From: Marisa cornuarietis
Lineage: Eukaryota; Mollusca; Gastropoda; Architaenioglossa; Ampullariidae
Length of the DNA: 64,000 nt
Reading direction: 5' to 3'
Assembly: GCA_004794655.1 (NCBI GenBank)
Contig: SMMW01000153.1
Location: 3,296,501 to 3,360,500, forward strand
Shown here: positions 37,401-47,502 of the stretch, piece after piece
How the letters are laid out: each line of letters starts with the position of its first letter
Numbering within the stretch: position 1 is the first letter of the stretch
Notes under the pieces: model-generated
Told to the model about the DNA's origin: nothing
Databases searched by the model: none
Seen by the model: the letters and a program-made list of their open reading frames with translations, nothing else
Program-made: the position numbers and the translations under genes

Positions 37401-40400
37401 CCCTTGCCACCCGCTCCAGTCTCGTGTTGTCTCCCGTCCACCACACCCAGCAACTAGTCCTTCACCACTCCGCCTGCGCGTTGACACTTTTTGTATGAAG
37501 CTGATGTTTAATACCCACTGACGTTTTAAGAACACGTTTCCATGCTATTTCTATGAAAGCATTTTTGTCTGTGACAAAGCACGACACATCGTGGGTGTCG
37601 GATGAAGCTGCGAACTTTTGTCCGTCACAAAGCACGACAAACTATGAGCGTTGGGTGAAGTTTCGTATTTTGTTCCATTGTGGCACATTATGGGCGTCAG
37701 ATGAGGTCTTTGGGTGTGGTAGCAGGTTTTGTAACAAGGCGGATATGTGATGTAGAGAGAGTGTATAGCTGGCCTCAGATGGCGAAAAAGGAGATCGTCT
37801 TTCAGAACGATCGGGGACAGGCCAGTTAGGAACAAGGAAAACTTGTTTTGCCCGTGCATTAAAGCAGCGCTGGTATTTCTCAGCTCTTTTGAAGCATCTC
37901 AAAAACTAGAGTTAACGCTTAGGTAAACGGAGCACCTCATACAGATTCGGCAAGCCATTGAAAGCTTGTGGGTACAGGTTGAGGCCATGAGCTTGGTGAC
38001 CTAGTCACTAACCCTTGCCAAGCCCCATGGCAATCCACCTGCTGCTGGAACTGATTGGTAGAAAAGAAGAGCAGGCAGGTGAAGTCCCACGTGCTATAGC
38101 TGCACCTAGTGTCAGGAGGCCTCACTTTAGACGGCTTGCAGAGATGAAAGGTTTGAGGAGGCTCAACAGCCTGGCAGCAGACATTATGGCAGAAGGTTCC
38201 CAGTACAAGGCCCCCTTAGACCTGTGATTGGAAAACTTCTTCCTGCCCACCTTTCAAAAATGGGTACCTGATTTATCAGGGAGATTAAACCTTTCTAGTT
38301 GTGTTCTCAACAGGCAAGCAAATGTGGTTTTTAAACTGTCCATTGTTAATGCCACCCACAGAAGATAAGCTAACTGTAGAAGGTTGAAAGGTAACAGGTT
38401 TGGAATCTCTTTTACCTGTGCCATGTCTGAGACAAGATGAACCACTTCTCTTCTCTTCTTTGGCCATTTAAAAAAGGACATGTATTCTTTTGTTCTCCAA
38501 CATTTTGTATTCCTTCTGTCTCATTTTTTTTTATTTGTTCCACTATTTCATATTTTATTTCTTTTTTTTCCAACATGCTTCCAGAGGTCACATAATGCAT
38601 CTGTCTAGAATTTTTTTTTCAAACCATGTGCATGTCCAGGTTAACCAGATTTTAAAAAATACAGTTAAAAATAACTTTTAAGATTGACATCACACTCATC
38701 AAAAGCTTCATAATGAAAAGGGGTGTCTTTAAGCACTAAGAAGTCATGACCTGCCAGGAATATTTTATTGCTGACAGAACAGGCCTCCAGACTGTTTTCA
38801 GGGTGAAAATGCAAAACCTCTATTTTAGAATGGAAGGCACATGAAAGGCACACGTTTTTTGTCTCATACATTTTCACACTGTAAGAGCCAGAAAACCAGT
38901 GGGAGTCGAATGCACTGTATGACTTTAATTGAAGCCCTACTGTTCTGTTTTAAATAGTTTACCACCCAAGATTAAATCTATTGCTTCTTGTTGCCCCAAA
39001 ACTGTTAGCATTGTACATACATCTCAGAATGCCCTTGAAAGAGATTGTCTTCCTTTTTTTTTAATTAACAGCTGCCAGAAGAATAATCAAATTTTACTGA
39101 TTTTATGATTGTGTAAAAGTACAAAGGCTTTCTAAGAGTGTTTTGTTCTGATATTTTCTGGCCAGGTGTCCATTTTGATCAATGTTATAGTCTAATCAAA
39201 AGGATTGAATGTTGGTGATAGTCATATGGTGTCCGTGGTGGTTTTATTAAAATTAGTACAAACCTATTTTAGGAAACTGTAAAGGGGTATATTTGATGAA
39301 AAATTCTTACAATGCCTCAATTTGTTTAGAAGAATAGATTAACAAATAATGCCCGTATGCATGTCTTAGTCTTTACAGAGTATGAAGGGATGTAATTTAA
39401 TAGTGTCTGATGCTAAACACATTGATCATATCCCCTTTTCACTGCTCTTGACAGTTGCCTTCGATCTCATTGTGTATGAATTGTGCACACTCACACATTC
39501 ACTCACTCACTCTGATAATGTGTTTTGTTTTGTAGATGTAAAATACATTTCTGTAAATATATATATATATATCTTGCATTTGCATTTCTCAGAAGTGTGG
39601 ATAAAAAGATGGTCTGTAAAATGATTACTTCTTGAATAAACAGCACAGTATTTTATAGACATGAAAATAAACAGAGTAAGGTTATAAGCATGAAAATAGC
39701 AGTTGTGCGGAAAGGCGATTTCTGTGTGTGTGTGTGTGTGCTGACATCTGGCAAGCCTCAGGCCTCACTAATCAGAAAAGTGCTTGCCATAAATAAGAAC
39801 CTGTCAGATTAGTACTAGTTTTCTATCCCATAGTAGCATTACCGCCAGAGTAGATTTGGGGCAGAGGACTGAAGTCGTTTTCCTTTTAAAATATTCTTTA
39901 GTTTTTGGGGTTTTTTTTGCAGATTTCTTTAGTAAAAAGTTATGGATGTCTGAAATAAGCATGGGTGTTAAGGCAATGTTTATTTTTGACCCGACCAGAA
40001 ATGACACATTCTAATTGAATATGTTGCAGCTGTTGGCAGAATTAGTGGTAAAATTCTTCCTCTTAACTGCTCCCTCTTTCAGCATCCACTTTTTTTTTAA
40101 TGTGTGACCAGATATTCTCATCAGCTGCTGAGAAATTTTTTCTTACAACATTTCGTGTTATAGTATTTACGCACAAATAACCATTTGAACTAATTCCATG
40201 TGGTGCCAAGATGAAGATGTTTTCTTTTAGCTATCTCCTTCTTGGCAGAACATGTACTCATGGCTGCAACATTAGATGCTTTGACTGAATAGCAGTCTTT
40301 CCCTGTCTGACAGTTCTCTCTCTTTTTCCGTCTTTTTTTCTCTTCTGTCTGCTTGTCTCTGAGGTTTATTTTATTCTTTTTTTAAATTTTCAGTGTTAAT

Positions 40401-43400
40401 TTTGATTGTAAAGTACATGATCTCTTGAGGTGGCTCTCATGAGGTTCCAAAATATATGTGCTTTAATTACAAAACATCCAGTATTGTGTGTGTGCCTCTG
40501 CACTTAATGTGTACAATCTATGCATTTTTTTATTTTTTAGATAAGAGAGAACATAATGGAAAATATCACCTGGAAAATCATAATGTAGGAATATGGTCCC
40601 TAGTCTTTGAACTCTGAAACCTCAAACCTGTAGTTGATTCAAGCTCTCAAGCATATAATGTTCATTTGATCCAGTGCTAAAGTTCATTTTTGGAATCCAA
40701 AAATGTGAATTATTTACCACTGTATGAAGCAACAGGTGCAAGAGAAAACCAAACAGCAATGTCCAAAACCGTTACAAACAAAGGTTTGACATCAGCATTT
40801 GTCCATCATCATCAGTTCTCACAGAAGATTGACTTTGATATTAGAATTTCTTCTGCAAAATAAATGGAAGTTTCTTAGTTGATTCAGGTCTGTGATGTTA
40901 GTCTTTAAGGTATAAAGTTTAGTGGAAGTAAACAGAGGGTGAGGAATGCAACAAAAAAGAAAAAAAATCAGGTTTATTCACATTTGTCTTCATGGCTGGG
41001 TGATTTATCAATTGATTCAGAATTGTCAGATGACTTTCTAACAACTATCTGTCTACAGTGGGTGCCCACACGGTCTGGCCGTATACATAGCTAGAGCTGC
41101 ATACCACCGCATCCGGGAGCTTGATTACCGATGCTTCTGTGATGACAGTCAGCTGGAGGATGGCCCTTCAGGTCAGCCTCGAAGAATGCGTGAGTTATTT
41201 TACTGGTAGTGAAATACAGGACCTACTCATCATGCAGTGGCCAGAAGAATGTAATGATCCTGAACAGTATGATAAGAACAACTCAAACCACTGTTTAAAA
41301 AATAAGAAAATAAACGTTAGCTGGTTTGTTTATTTTGGGGAGGGGATTTTGTAAACATCAGACGGCATTTATTTCTTTTCTGTTTACATTATTTTTATAA
41401 GTTGACAGAAGACTTTTTACTTTGGTGCTAAGGCTAATCAGAAGTATTATATTTTATGCTGCTTGCTTTTTCATCAAATTTTATAATTTGGGGTTCTTGT
41501 TGTTTTATAATAATCTTGCATTATACTGAAAATGACTAAAATGACTCAGCTCAACATTTCTTGCCAAACCTGAGCTCCCTCTTCTTCAGTAGAAATTGAC
41601 CTCCGCAAGCTGCAAAGAGAGGTCACTGTGCAAGTATATGCTATCTGCACCGAGTGGAATCATCGACTTCCGTCATTTGTTCATCCCATGCCCTATCTCC
41701 GGCCTGCATGCAGCCATGCCATCAAAAATACTCGACGCAAAATGGAGGACCGTCATGTCATTCTTTCTGATCTCAACACTTTCTTTGAGCTGCAGGTTCG
41801 GGCTCTTGTCAAATAACAAGTATTTATTATTGTTACTGAGCTGCAGGTTCAGGCTCTTGTCAAATAAAAAGGACAGTCCAGTGGGACGACAGTTAGCATC
41901 TGTCACCAGTACCATAAGGGTTGGCTGTCTTGGGTTCAGCTCTCGTCTGGGGTATGCTGTTTTTTCTCTGAATATGGCATTTGTTTTACAGGGCTGGCTG
42001 CCTTGCCGTAATATAGCCTTAGCTACTGGCTCGGCATAAAACACCAACCCCACAGACTCTTGTCAAATAACAAGTATTTATTATTTGTTACAGTTTGTTG
42101 TAATAAGAAATAGCAAGAAATTACCATAAAAACAGTCTTTTCATGTTATTTTCAAAAAATTTTATAAGAATCTATGAATCACAATACTAGCAAAAGTCTT
42201 ACAAAATAATTGTTTGTATAAAATGTCAGATGAGAAGCACCAGATATCTTTAAATGCAGTATATATTTACCTCCATTTTGAAATACAGTATTTATAAAAC
42301 TGTATTCTCTTAAAAATTAGTCTTAATCCGATTCTCAAACTAGTTTTTGAATTGGCTGGGAAAGGTTGTTCTTGTCATCTTCTGATCTGCTTTTCCTGAA
42401 TAAAATGTCACTTTCACTGATCTGAAGCAAACAAATCTGAATCATTTAATACTGTACATGCAGAAAGATGTATTTAGTAAATTCAAAAATTCAATTTAAG
42501 CCCGTTGATTTTGATCTCAAAATTTGTAAAGAAAATGCTCTTTTGTTTTGGTTTTGTATGTGTTATCAACTGACAGTCATTTGAAATATCTTCAGAAGTA
42601 AAATCCCTGTGTAAGAACCCTATTTTTCACTCACGTCTTACCTCTTGCATTGTTTTTAGGTGAGAAAGATAATCTGACATTTACTAATTATTGTACTCTT
42701 GAGGGCTATCATAATCATACTGATTATTTCACAGCCTGATATAAAATGTTTAGATAGTCCCACTCATACAAATTACTGTGATGTACAGGACACCGCTAGT
42801 CAGTCGTATTATGCCGTGTTTGATGGTCATGGAGGTCCAGAGGCAGCCATGTATGCCACCAGTCATCTGCACATTAACATGGTGCGTGATCGCAGTTTCC
42901 GTTCAGATCCAGAACTCGCCATGAGACGAGCCTACTCTTTGACTGACAGAATGTTTCTGGAGAAGGCAGAGAGACAGGTGAGCACACACACACACACAAA
43001 GGGGAAGGGAGGGAAGGTGGTGCAATATTCACAAAGTTCTCAGCGTTATGTACGAAGAATATAGAACTCTTTAAATAATAAATATTTTACAAGTATTAAA
43101 GCATTCCTTGATTTATGACGCATTTTTCCACTCTATTCAGAGAATCCTATATTGATATAATTGCAAATCTATGAAATGTTGTTTATAATTATTTTTTTAA
43201 AAGCAGCCTTTATCAAATGTTTATGTTTGTGAACGTTTCTTTGGAAACAGTGGGTAAAGATATTAGAAACTGCAAGTAGAGTCAGGCAAACTATGTAATG
43301 ATGCAAATGATGCAAGCAAAGAGCTGTCTTATGCTATTAACAATCAAACCTTATGCTATTAACAACCAAAAGGAGCAATCATTTATATGATTTAAGATCC

Positions 43401-46400
43401 AACTATCACAGTTAAATGTACTTACTGGAATGTTGTCTTGTACTGGATTGTGTAAATCCATAATAAAACTGGCAGAGCCATACATGAAGCAACAACATAT
43501 GAAACTTACAAACTTAAGTGGGTAAGTAGATTGCTCTAGAATCACTTAGTCATTAGATAGATGTTTTTTTCTTGTTCGAACTTTTGGAACACATTTAACT
43601 CTGTGCACCTAATGTCTGATGCTACATGATGGGAGCTCACACAGATGAAAAACTCAGGAAAAGTGTTAAGAAACTGCAGCCAAAGGATGCAAGCAATTCT
43701 TAAAGGTATTTTTTCTGGGTGCAATCTTTTCATACTGAAAGAAGTTGCTTCGTCCAGACCAGGTGATGGGGTTAGGTTTTCCCCATAATTATTCTGTCCT
43801 TTAATTAATTTGATATATTTTCCTGACAGAAACTACGTTCAGGTACAACAGGCGTGACTGTCTTTGTTCGTGGAGACAGATGTTATGTTGGCTGGCTTGG
43901 AGACTCCCAGGTGTTACTGGTGCGTGATGGTCAGCCTGTGACAGTCATGGAACCACACAAGCCTGAACGAGAGGTGAGGAAACTAGTCAGCTTCTTAACT
44001 TTGTGTGTTCTTGGAGGCGGCACGTTCCAGCTTTTTCCAGACCAAATCATCTGTTCTGCTTCTTTTATCCTGAAAAAGACTAAATCAGTTGATCAGTTTT
44101 TGGTTTTATTGTTTTTTTTTTAAAAGTTTGGTTGATTGGTTTGGTGCCTTTTTATAACGAGTAAACGTTGACACCTGCAGACGTGTCATCAAAGCTGAGG
44201 GTTGACAAGAAGGAAAAAGATCTTGTGGGTATCAGTGAACACACCTAAGACTTTATTCCTTTTGATTTTAATGATTAGCAGGATGGGGATATTAAGGTTT
44301 TTTAAACTTAATTTTAGGTTTATTTTTCAGGTACTCTTTTGCTTGCATACTAAATTACCTCCCCTGTTTTACCTTGCCAAATCAGACTAGAATTTGGTAA
44401 ATTCTAGAAATTTATTTCATCTTTGCCTAACGCAGCCACAGTGACTGAATGGCATTTCTTGCAATTCAACAATTAATTTCATTGGTAAATGTATTCATAT
44501 GCTAAGAGGCAGTAGAGTAGAATCTGTTAACTTAACCCATCATAGACATTCCTTGTGAGCTAGGATGGTTTTAAAATAAAAGTGTGTTCTCAGTAATGGC
44601 TACAGTTTCTTTTTTTAAAAAAAAGGTTCACTTGTGATTTTAAACCTGTATTTATTATTTACATTTGTATGAATAGTTTCTAAGGCATATGGAGGATGAG
44701 TTACGGCAAGTCACACACACACACACACTCTCTCTTTATAGTCATCATACGGATGTAGGTGTGTAAAGGTAGCGTGCTCACTGTCGCGCAGTGGATAACC
44801 TAATCTGACTCTCGTGCAGCACACCTCATCACAACACTCGTACATGCATCCGCATAATCAATGCAACTAGATCTATAAATGTGAAATAATAAAATATAAT
44901 TGAGCAAAAGAAAAAACATGTGGAATAAATCATATAAGCATGAACAGCAGTTATCTTCACACAGCGGTTAACTATTGGTTCTTGCTACTTAACTTTGATA
45001 GTGGACGACTGCCTCCACAAGTCTTTCCCTTTGAGTCAACTATTTCTCACTATATACCGTGCACATATAATCCAACGTAGTCCACACAAGTCTGTTCGTG
45101 CACGTAATCCACAGTTCTTTAGCAAGACGCACTCTCACCAACTTAATCTACATACAAAAAAGACGGTATATCTCCAACAGTCGTACAGTTTAACGTCTCC
45201 ACGAGACGGTCCTCCTCAGATAGCCACCCATCTTGACCATCCTTTCAGCCCATTAACAGGAGCGGTGGTAACTTGACCAGTGGACTGTTGGTGGTCCAAT
45301 ACAAACTTAATTAACTAAAAGTAGAAAATACGTTATCTACAAGTGTGGATGCCACTTATTGAGATAATGGGTCTTTGGGACGCATTACATTGTTTTAAAG
45401 AATTTTTGTTTGTTTTTTTTACTCCCTTCCACTTCATTGAGCTCTCCTAAGTAGGTTCCACCTCCCAGCTATCACAAACAGCTTTGGGTAGTCCATGTTA
45501 ACAGTTTTATTTTTTATCTATATTATCTCACACTTTTCAGTAATCTTTTATAAAGTATCAGTACAAGATGTCTGTGCATGTGCTGGGTAGTTACTCCAGA
45601 AAGGCCTGACTAGAACTCATTGTTTGAACAGGATGAGAAGAAGCGAATTGAAGAACTGGGTGGCAGTGTTACATACACACAGGGCAACTGGCGAGTCAAT
45701 GGCAACATTTCAGTGTCACGAGCCATTGGTAAGGACTTTTTTTCTGGGACATTTTTTAAATATATCTGTAGAAGGGGATGGGATGTGATTGTGTTTCTGT
45801 TGTGTGTATGTGTGTGTGAGAGAGAGAGAGAGAGAAAAATCATAAACATTTCTTTAGGCATATGTATGTGAGAAAGTTGTCTTTATTATTTTGTATGCAT
45901 TTATTAGGTTTGTTATTAATGTTTAATTTTGTGATCAGTTGTTTGGCTTGTTATCAGTGAATGCAACTATTTACTTCTTTCTTGTAGGTGACCCCAGCCA
46001 CAAGCCATTCCTTTGCAGCAACGCTGATACAGTTAGTTTCCAGCAGACCGGTCAGGAGGACTACATGGTTCTGGGATGTGATGGAATTTGGGATGTTCTG
46101 AAGCCAGCAGAGATCCCTCAGCTCGTGCACAATTACCTGCAGCAGGAGCCTGGCAATCACCTGGGTGTGGCTCAGCACCTTGTTGCTCAGGCCAAGGAGT
46201 CTGGCTCAAGTGATAACATTTCTGTGGTGGTTTTCTTCTTCCGTAAAGACATTGCAAAGCCCACCAGCAAACAGCAGGAAGCATCTCAGATTTTAAGAGA
46301 AAATGGCGAGCGCAACGGGGATGCTCGCATCAGCAGAGGGATACCATCAGCAGCCACATCAGCATCGACATCAAAGATAACCTTTAATAGCACTACCTCA

Positions 46401-47177
46401 GCAAAAGAGAAAACTGACAGAGTGAGGGAAAGTACAGAGTGGCACGTGTCTCCAGCCAGTCATTTTCTTCTGGGATTTTTTTGTAGGTTATGGAGATTGA
46501 CTGGCTTTTTAATGCCAGTGCTAAGAGATCTGTGCTCTTACATGTTTGATCTGCTGGCGCCCTGCAGCTCTGAAGCCAGGGACAGGTCCCAGGAAGACCT
46601 ATCCAATCAAAGACAAGAGGCAGACAAGTTTATGAACCCTGGCTTGGATGACCAGCAGAACATATCTGCAGTCTCCACTGGCAAGAAAGCCTTGAGCATT
46701 ACAGAGAGAGCAATAACACAGAAGGACAGATCAAAGCCGTCTTGGCACGAACCTGAACATTGTCTGAATCAGGAAACTCCAGACAGCTGTGCATCTGGCT
46801 TAGATCTAAACAGTGTTCTTGTATCCAGTGGGAATGCACTTTCCCCCACAAACGTTGATTGTGTCCACTCTGTGAAACTGTCTGTGGCTGACTGCGAGAT
46901 TACCAAAAGCCTTTCTTTCAGCGACCTGGACAGTAACCAACACAATCTTATGATCCCCAAAAAGTCAGGTATTTTGCACAAGTCATTGCCCTGGTTGGCA
47001 AGTCTTGGCCTCGTTGCTGCTTGGTGCTCCACCGGGAACTCGCCTGCTCTGTCTTCATCTACCTCACTGCAGTTGTTTGGTCAGAACATCTCTCATTTCT
47101 GGCCCAGTACCAAGTCCAAACAGACTTCCAGTTCCAAAGGCAGCTTCTCAACCATTGCATTTTCCAGCTCTCCTTAG
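14902..47177 (+). CDS. PPM1E: PPM1E/PPM1F-type PP2C Ser/Thr phosphatase
   Basis: Seven plus-strand exons (14902-15089, 41059-41189, 41590-41795, 42789-42977, 43830-43973, 45632-45728, 45988-47177) join in phase to 2145 bases, or 714 residues. Human PPM1E is about 755 residues and PPM1F 454, so length favours PPM1E. Family motifs in order: [13 protein letters not shown] (Glu159-Asp160), FDGHGG (Asp187, metal binding), SGTTGV, WLGDSQ (Asp263), GCDGIWD (Asp350) and SSDNISVVV (Asp394-Asn395). All metal-binding acidic residues are present. Known family members dephosphorylate CaM kinases and PAK. Residues from about 406 form a long Ser-rich tail with two hydrophobic stretches. An in-frame TAG precedes the ATG. 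Intron 1 is about 26 kb. Confidence 0.96.
15090..17930. other. First part of PPM1E-like intron 1
   Basis: AT-rich intronic sequence with short GT and TA runs near 15840-15910 and the telomere-like tract described separately. No exon or recognisable element otherwise. Confidence 0.5.
16134..16181. repeat. Interstitial telomere-like tract
   Basis: About 48 bp of degenerate CCTAAA/CCCTAA units (CTAAACCTAAACCTAAC, then AAACCCTAACCCGAACC). This is the C-rich strand of the TTAGGG repeat found at mollusc telomeres. It is too degenerate to be a terminal array. Confidence 0.6.
17938..18095 (+). mobile_element. tRNA-derived SINE family 1, copy 1
   Basis: It has the A-box-like 'GGTAACGGTTAGCGCCTGTC', a degenerate B box (GATTTCAGCTCTC), the middle 'GGTATCTGTTTACAGG' and the tail 'AGCCTTAGTTGCTGGCTCGG'. 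It is older and more diverged than the other copies. Confidence 0.75.
19541..19715 (+). mobile_element. SINE family 1, copy 2 (inside unit 1)
   Basis: GCGCAATGGTTAGGGCCTGT (A-box region), CCTGGGTTCAGATCTC (B box), TGGCATCTGTTTACAGGG and AGCCTTAGTTGCTGG. It sits at the same place in the 1.6 kb unit as copy 3, so it was inserted before the duplication. Confidence 0.88.
21121..21298 (+). mobile_element. SINE family 1, copy 3 (inside unit 2)
   Basis: Nearly identical to the copy at 19541, with tail GTTGCTGGTTCAGCATAAAA. It duplicated with its host unit rather than by retrotransposition. Confidence 0.88.
23850..24055. repeat. Roughly 100-bp direct duplication
   Basis: The segment beginning GATCACAAGGATTACAACTA and ending GGAATTATACCA occurs twice, at about 23855-23946 and 23947-24053. 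The second copy has about 15 extra bases. It lies between core repeats of the array. Confidence 0.8.
24505..24690 (+). mobile_element. tRNA-derived SINE family 2, copy 1
   Basis: It starts GGGGAAGCGGATAGCCGAGT, a tRNA-Leu/Ser-like A box (TAGCCGAGTGGTTAGAGG). It continues with CCCCTAGTCGACCTAGCTGG and AAGGGTTGGGCAAAGTAAGG, then a CTCACATACAGCTGGCCTCA segment. The B-box region is deleted compared with the copy at 56512. Confidence 0.75.
25721..28062. other. GC-richer intronic tract, no gene recognised
   Basis: Base composition rises and CpGs become common, with a pyrimidine-rich run at 27136-27200. Open frames occur on both strands, but none shows a protein family signature or consistent splice sites. 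It may include regulatory sequence or an unrecognised element. Confidence 0.35.
28063..28410 (+). mobile_element. 3' end of the L2/CR1-like LINE (copy C)
   Basis: The sequence 'CCTTCAAATCTGCACTGAAAA' region, 'CACCTCTTCCTTGAGCATT' and the terminal 'GTGTGAATATGTGCTATAAA' match, in order, the reverse complement of 3056-3430. Only the last 350 bp or so of the element is present, with no coding part of note. Confidence 0.8.
28620..28830. promoter_or_regulatory. CpG-rich tract with a YY1-like site
   Basis: A short GC-rich segment with several CpGs, GGCCCCGCGGGGCC (palindromic) and CCGCCGCCATGTTTG at 28766-28780, which on the other strand matches the YY1 core ATGGCGGC. This resembles a TATA-less promoter. 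Lying in intron 1, it could serve an alternative first exon of the phosphatase or a non-coding RNA. No transcript is evident from sequence alone. Confidence 0.3.
28831..30044. other. Intron 1 sequence with no recognised feature
   Basis: Moderately GC-rich, with a GT run near 29404-29421. A short open frame from 28982 ([18 protein letters not shown]) runs into a GTAAGT donor-like site at 29050, which could be an exon but has no family match. Confidence 0.35.
30060..30237 (+). mobile_element. SINE family 1, copy 4, with perfect target duplication
   Basis: GGGCGCAACGGTTAGCGCAT, CTGGGTTCAGTTCTC (B box), TGGCATCTGTTTACAGGG and GTTGCTGGCTCGGCGTTTAA, then CACCAATTCCC. The 15-bp flank CTCCGTTTTCTAGGT is present at 30045-30059 and exactly repeated at 30238-30252. 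This is the best-defined copy of the family and looks young. Confidence 0.95.
30526..30630 (-). mobile_element. Fragment of SINE family 2
   Basis: GGGGGTCAGGTACCCATTCC, the 'ACAGCTAGGTGATC' block and 'CACACAGGTATCAAACC' follow in the same order as in the minus-strand copy at 56512-56742. Only the middle is kept. Confidence 0.6.
30723..30756. repeat. (CA)n microsatellite
   Basis: About 17 CA units in intron 1. Confidence 0.95.
30757..34563. other. Intron 1 sequence with no recognised gene
   Basis: Mixed-composition sequence. I found no protein family signature in any frame and no clear repeat beyond the ATC run at 34432-34465. Some donor- and acceptor-like sites occur, as expected by chance. 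Confidence 0.4.
34432..34465. repeat. (ATC)n microsatellite
   Basis: About 11 perfect ATC units. Confidence 0.95.
34572..37182. mobile_element. hAT DNA transposon remnant with perfect target duplication
   Basis: The left end reads CAGTGCCGGATTAA and the inverted right end is identical over these 14 bases. Both are followed inside by GGCCC-rich sequence with 'CATAGGCA'. The flank ACCTCACC occurs at 34564-34571 and again at 37183-37190, a perfect 8-bp duplication. Terminal sequence and duplication length are those of hAT elements (Tip100-like by its ends). At 2611 bp it is close to autonomous size, but the transposase is broken. It lies in intron 1. Confidence 0.92.
34919..35200 (-). pseudogene. 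hAT transposase C-terminal remnant
   Basis: The minus strand reads ASMT, a stop, then [16 protein letters not shown] and ends [11 protein letters not shown] before TAA at 34921-34919. The pattern is the C-terminal dimerisation end of hAT transposases. A weak KLIKS-like match at about 35165-35190 is separated from it by inserted GC-rich sequence. Internal stops make it non-functional. Confidence 0.7.
37191..41058. other. Last part of PPM1E-like intron 1
   Basis: About three imperfect 50-60 bp units occur at 37556-37735 (ACAAAGCACGACA, then GGGTGTCGGATGAAG-like). A short relative of the array core occurs near 40240-40275 (TACTCATGGCTGCAACATTA). The open frame at 38015-38227 has no family match. 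The rest is AT-rich intron. Confidence 0.4.
41059..41189 (+). CDS. PPM1E: PPM1E-like exon 2
   Basis: Acceptor gtctacag; donor GTGAGT. It encodes [18 protein letters not shown] and then [17 protein letters not shown], the N-terminal regulatory region ahead of the catalytic domain. It enters with one base completing His63 and leaves with one base of Leu107. Confidence 0.85.
41590..41795 (+). CDS. PPM1E: PPM1E-like exon 3 (RKMED motif)
   Basis: Acceptor cttcttcag. It encodes residues 107-175, including [13 protein letters not shown], the start of the PP2C fold with the first metal-binding acidic pair. The donor is GTTCGG, a poor match to consensus. The donor lies in a 51-bp tandem duplication, so a second copy of CTGCAG/GTTC occurs at 41841-41850. 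Confidence 0.9.
41787..41888. repeat. 51-bp tandem duplication across the exon 3 donor
   Basis: GAGCTGCAGGTTCGGGCTCT at 41787 recurs as GAGCTGCAGGTTCAGGCTCT at 41838, offset 51 bp. The duplicated unit includes the last nine exonic bases of exon 3 and its donor. The second copy is split by a SINE, and its remainder resumes at 42057. Confidence 0.9.
41868..42056 (+). mobile_element. SINE family 1, copy 5, in intron 3
   Basis: ACGACAGTTAGCATCTGTCA, TTGGGTTCAGCTCTCGTC (B box), ACAGGGCTGGCTGCCTTGCC and CTACTGGCTCGGCATAAAAC. The flank CTCTTGTCAAATAA at 41854-41867 is repeated at 42057-42070, a 14-bp target duplication. Confidence 0.92.
42071..42788. other. Remainder of intron 3
   Basis: AT-rich intron. 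No repeat or gene is recognised. Confidence 0.5.
42789..42977 (+). CDS. PPM1E: PPM1E-like exon 4 (DGHGG motif)
   Basis: Acceptor atgtacag; donor GTGAGC, followed at once by a short CA run. It encodes [16 protein letters not shown] and then [20 protein letters not shown]. Asp187 and Gly188 of DGHGG are the central metal ligands. Both ends are phase 0. Confidence 0.95.
43830..43973 (+). CDS. PPM1E: PPM1E-like exon 5
   Basis: Acceptor tcctgacag; donor GTGAGG. It encodes [17 protein letters not shown] and then [11 protein letters not shown] through EPHKPERE. Both ends are phase 0. The SGTTG and GDS motifs are standard for PP2C enzymes. Confidence 0.95.
44690..45320. other. Distinct block in intron 5, possibly a repeat
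   Basis: After a CA run at 44712-44729 the composition changes to a CpG-containing segment (for example CTGTCGCGCAGTGGATAACC) that contrasts with the AT-rich intron around it. It has no coding match and no clear terminal repeats. The compositional step suggests an inserted element, not proven. Confidence 0.25.
45632..45728 (+). CDS. PPM1E: PPM1E-like exon 6
   Basis: Acceptor tttgaacag; donor GTAAGG. It encodes [13 protein letters not shown] then [15 protein letters not shown], matching 'DEKARIEALGG' and 'WRVNGTLAVSRAIGD' in PPM1F. It ends with one base of the Gly319 codon. Confidence 0.95.
45988..47177 (+). CDS. PPM1E: PPM1E-like exon 7 (catalytic end and long tail)
   Basis: Acceptor cttcttgtag. 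It completes the PP2C domain ([37 protein letters not shown]) and then a tail of about 310 residues to TAG 47175-47177. The tail is Ser/Thr-rich, with hydrophobic stretches near residues 477-512 ([20 protein letters not shown]) and 652-668 ([13 protein letters not shown]). The tail is probably fast-evolving; the stretches could be membrane-associating or buried. Confidence 0.93.
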
Positions 47178-47467
47178 AGAGCAAATGCAGACAGCAGCTT
47201 TAGAGAGAAAGTCCTCTGCAGCAGACTGCATTCAGAACCATGATTGTAATTGAACGCTGGACAAGTTGATGCACTAGTATGGTGTGGGTAGCGTGCATGC
47301 TTTGATCGAGTAATGCATGATGGCAGGCTGAAGGCAAACATTGAGTAGTGAGTGGGTTAGAGATGTTGGTGTCAACTATTTTGTTTGGACATAGGAATGT
47401 TTTCAGTTTCGACTCTTGTTTAAATAATGATGCAGTTTTCTGTCCTGCTCTGCTTTCTCTACATCCT

Positions 47468-47502
<35 letters not shown>

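Noticed and set aside
38015..38227. 70-codon open frame ([17 protein letters not shown]...)
   Set aside because: No family match, no splice context, and no repeat of the frame elsewhere.
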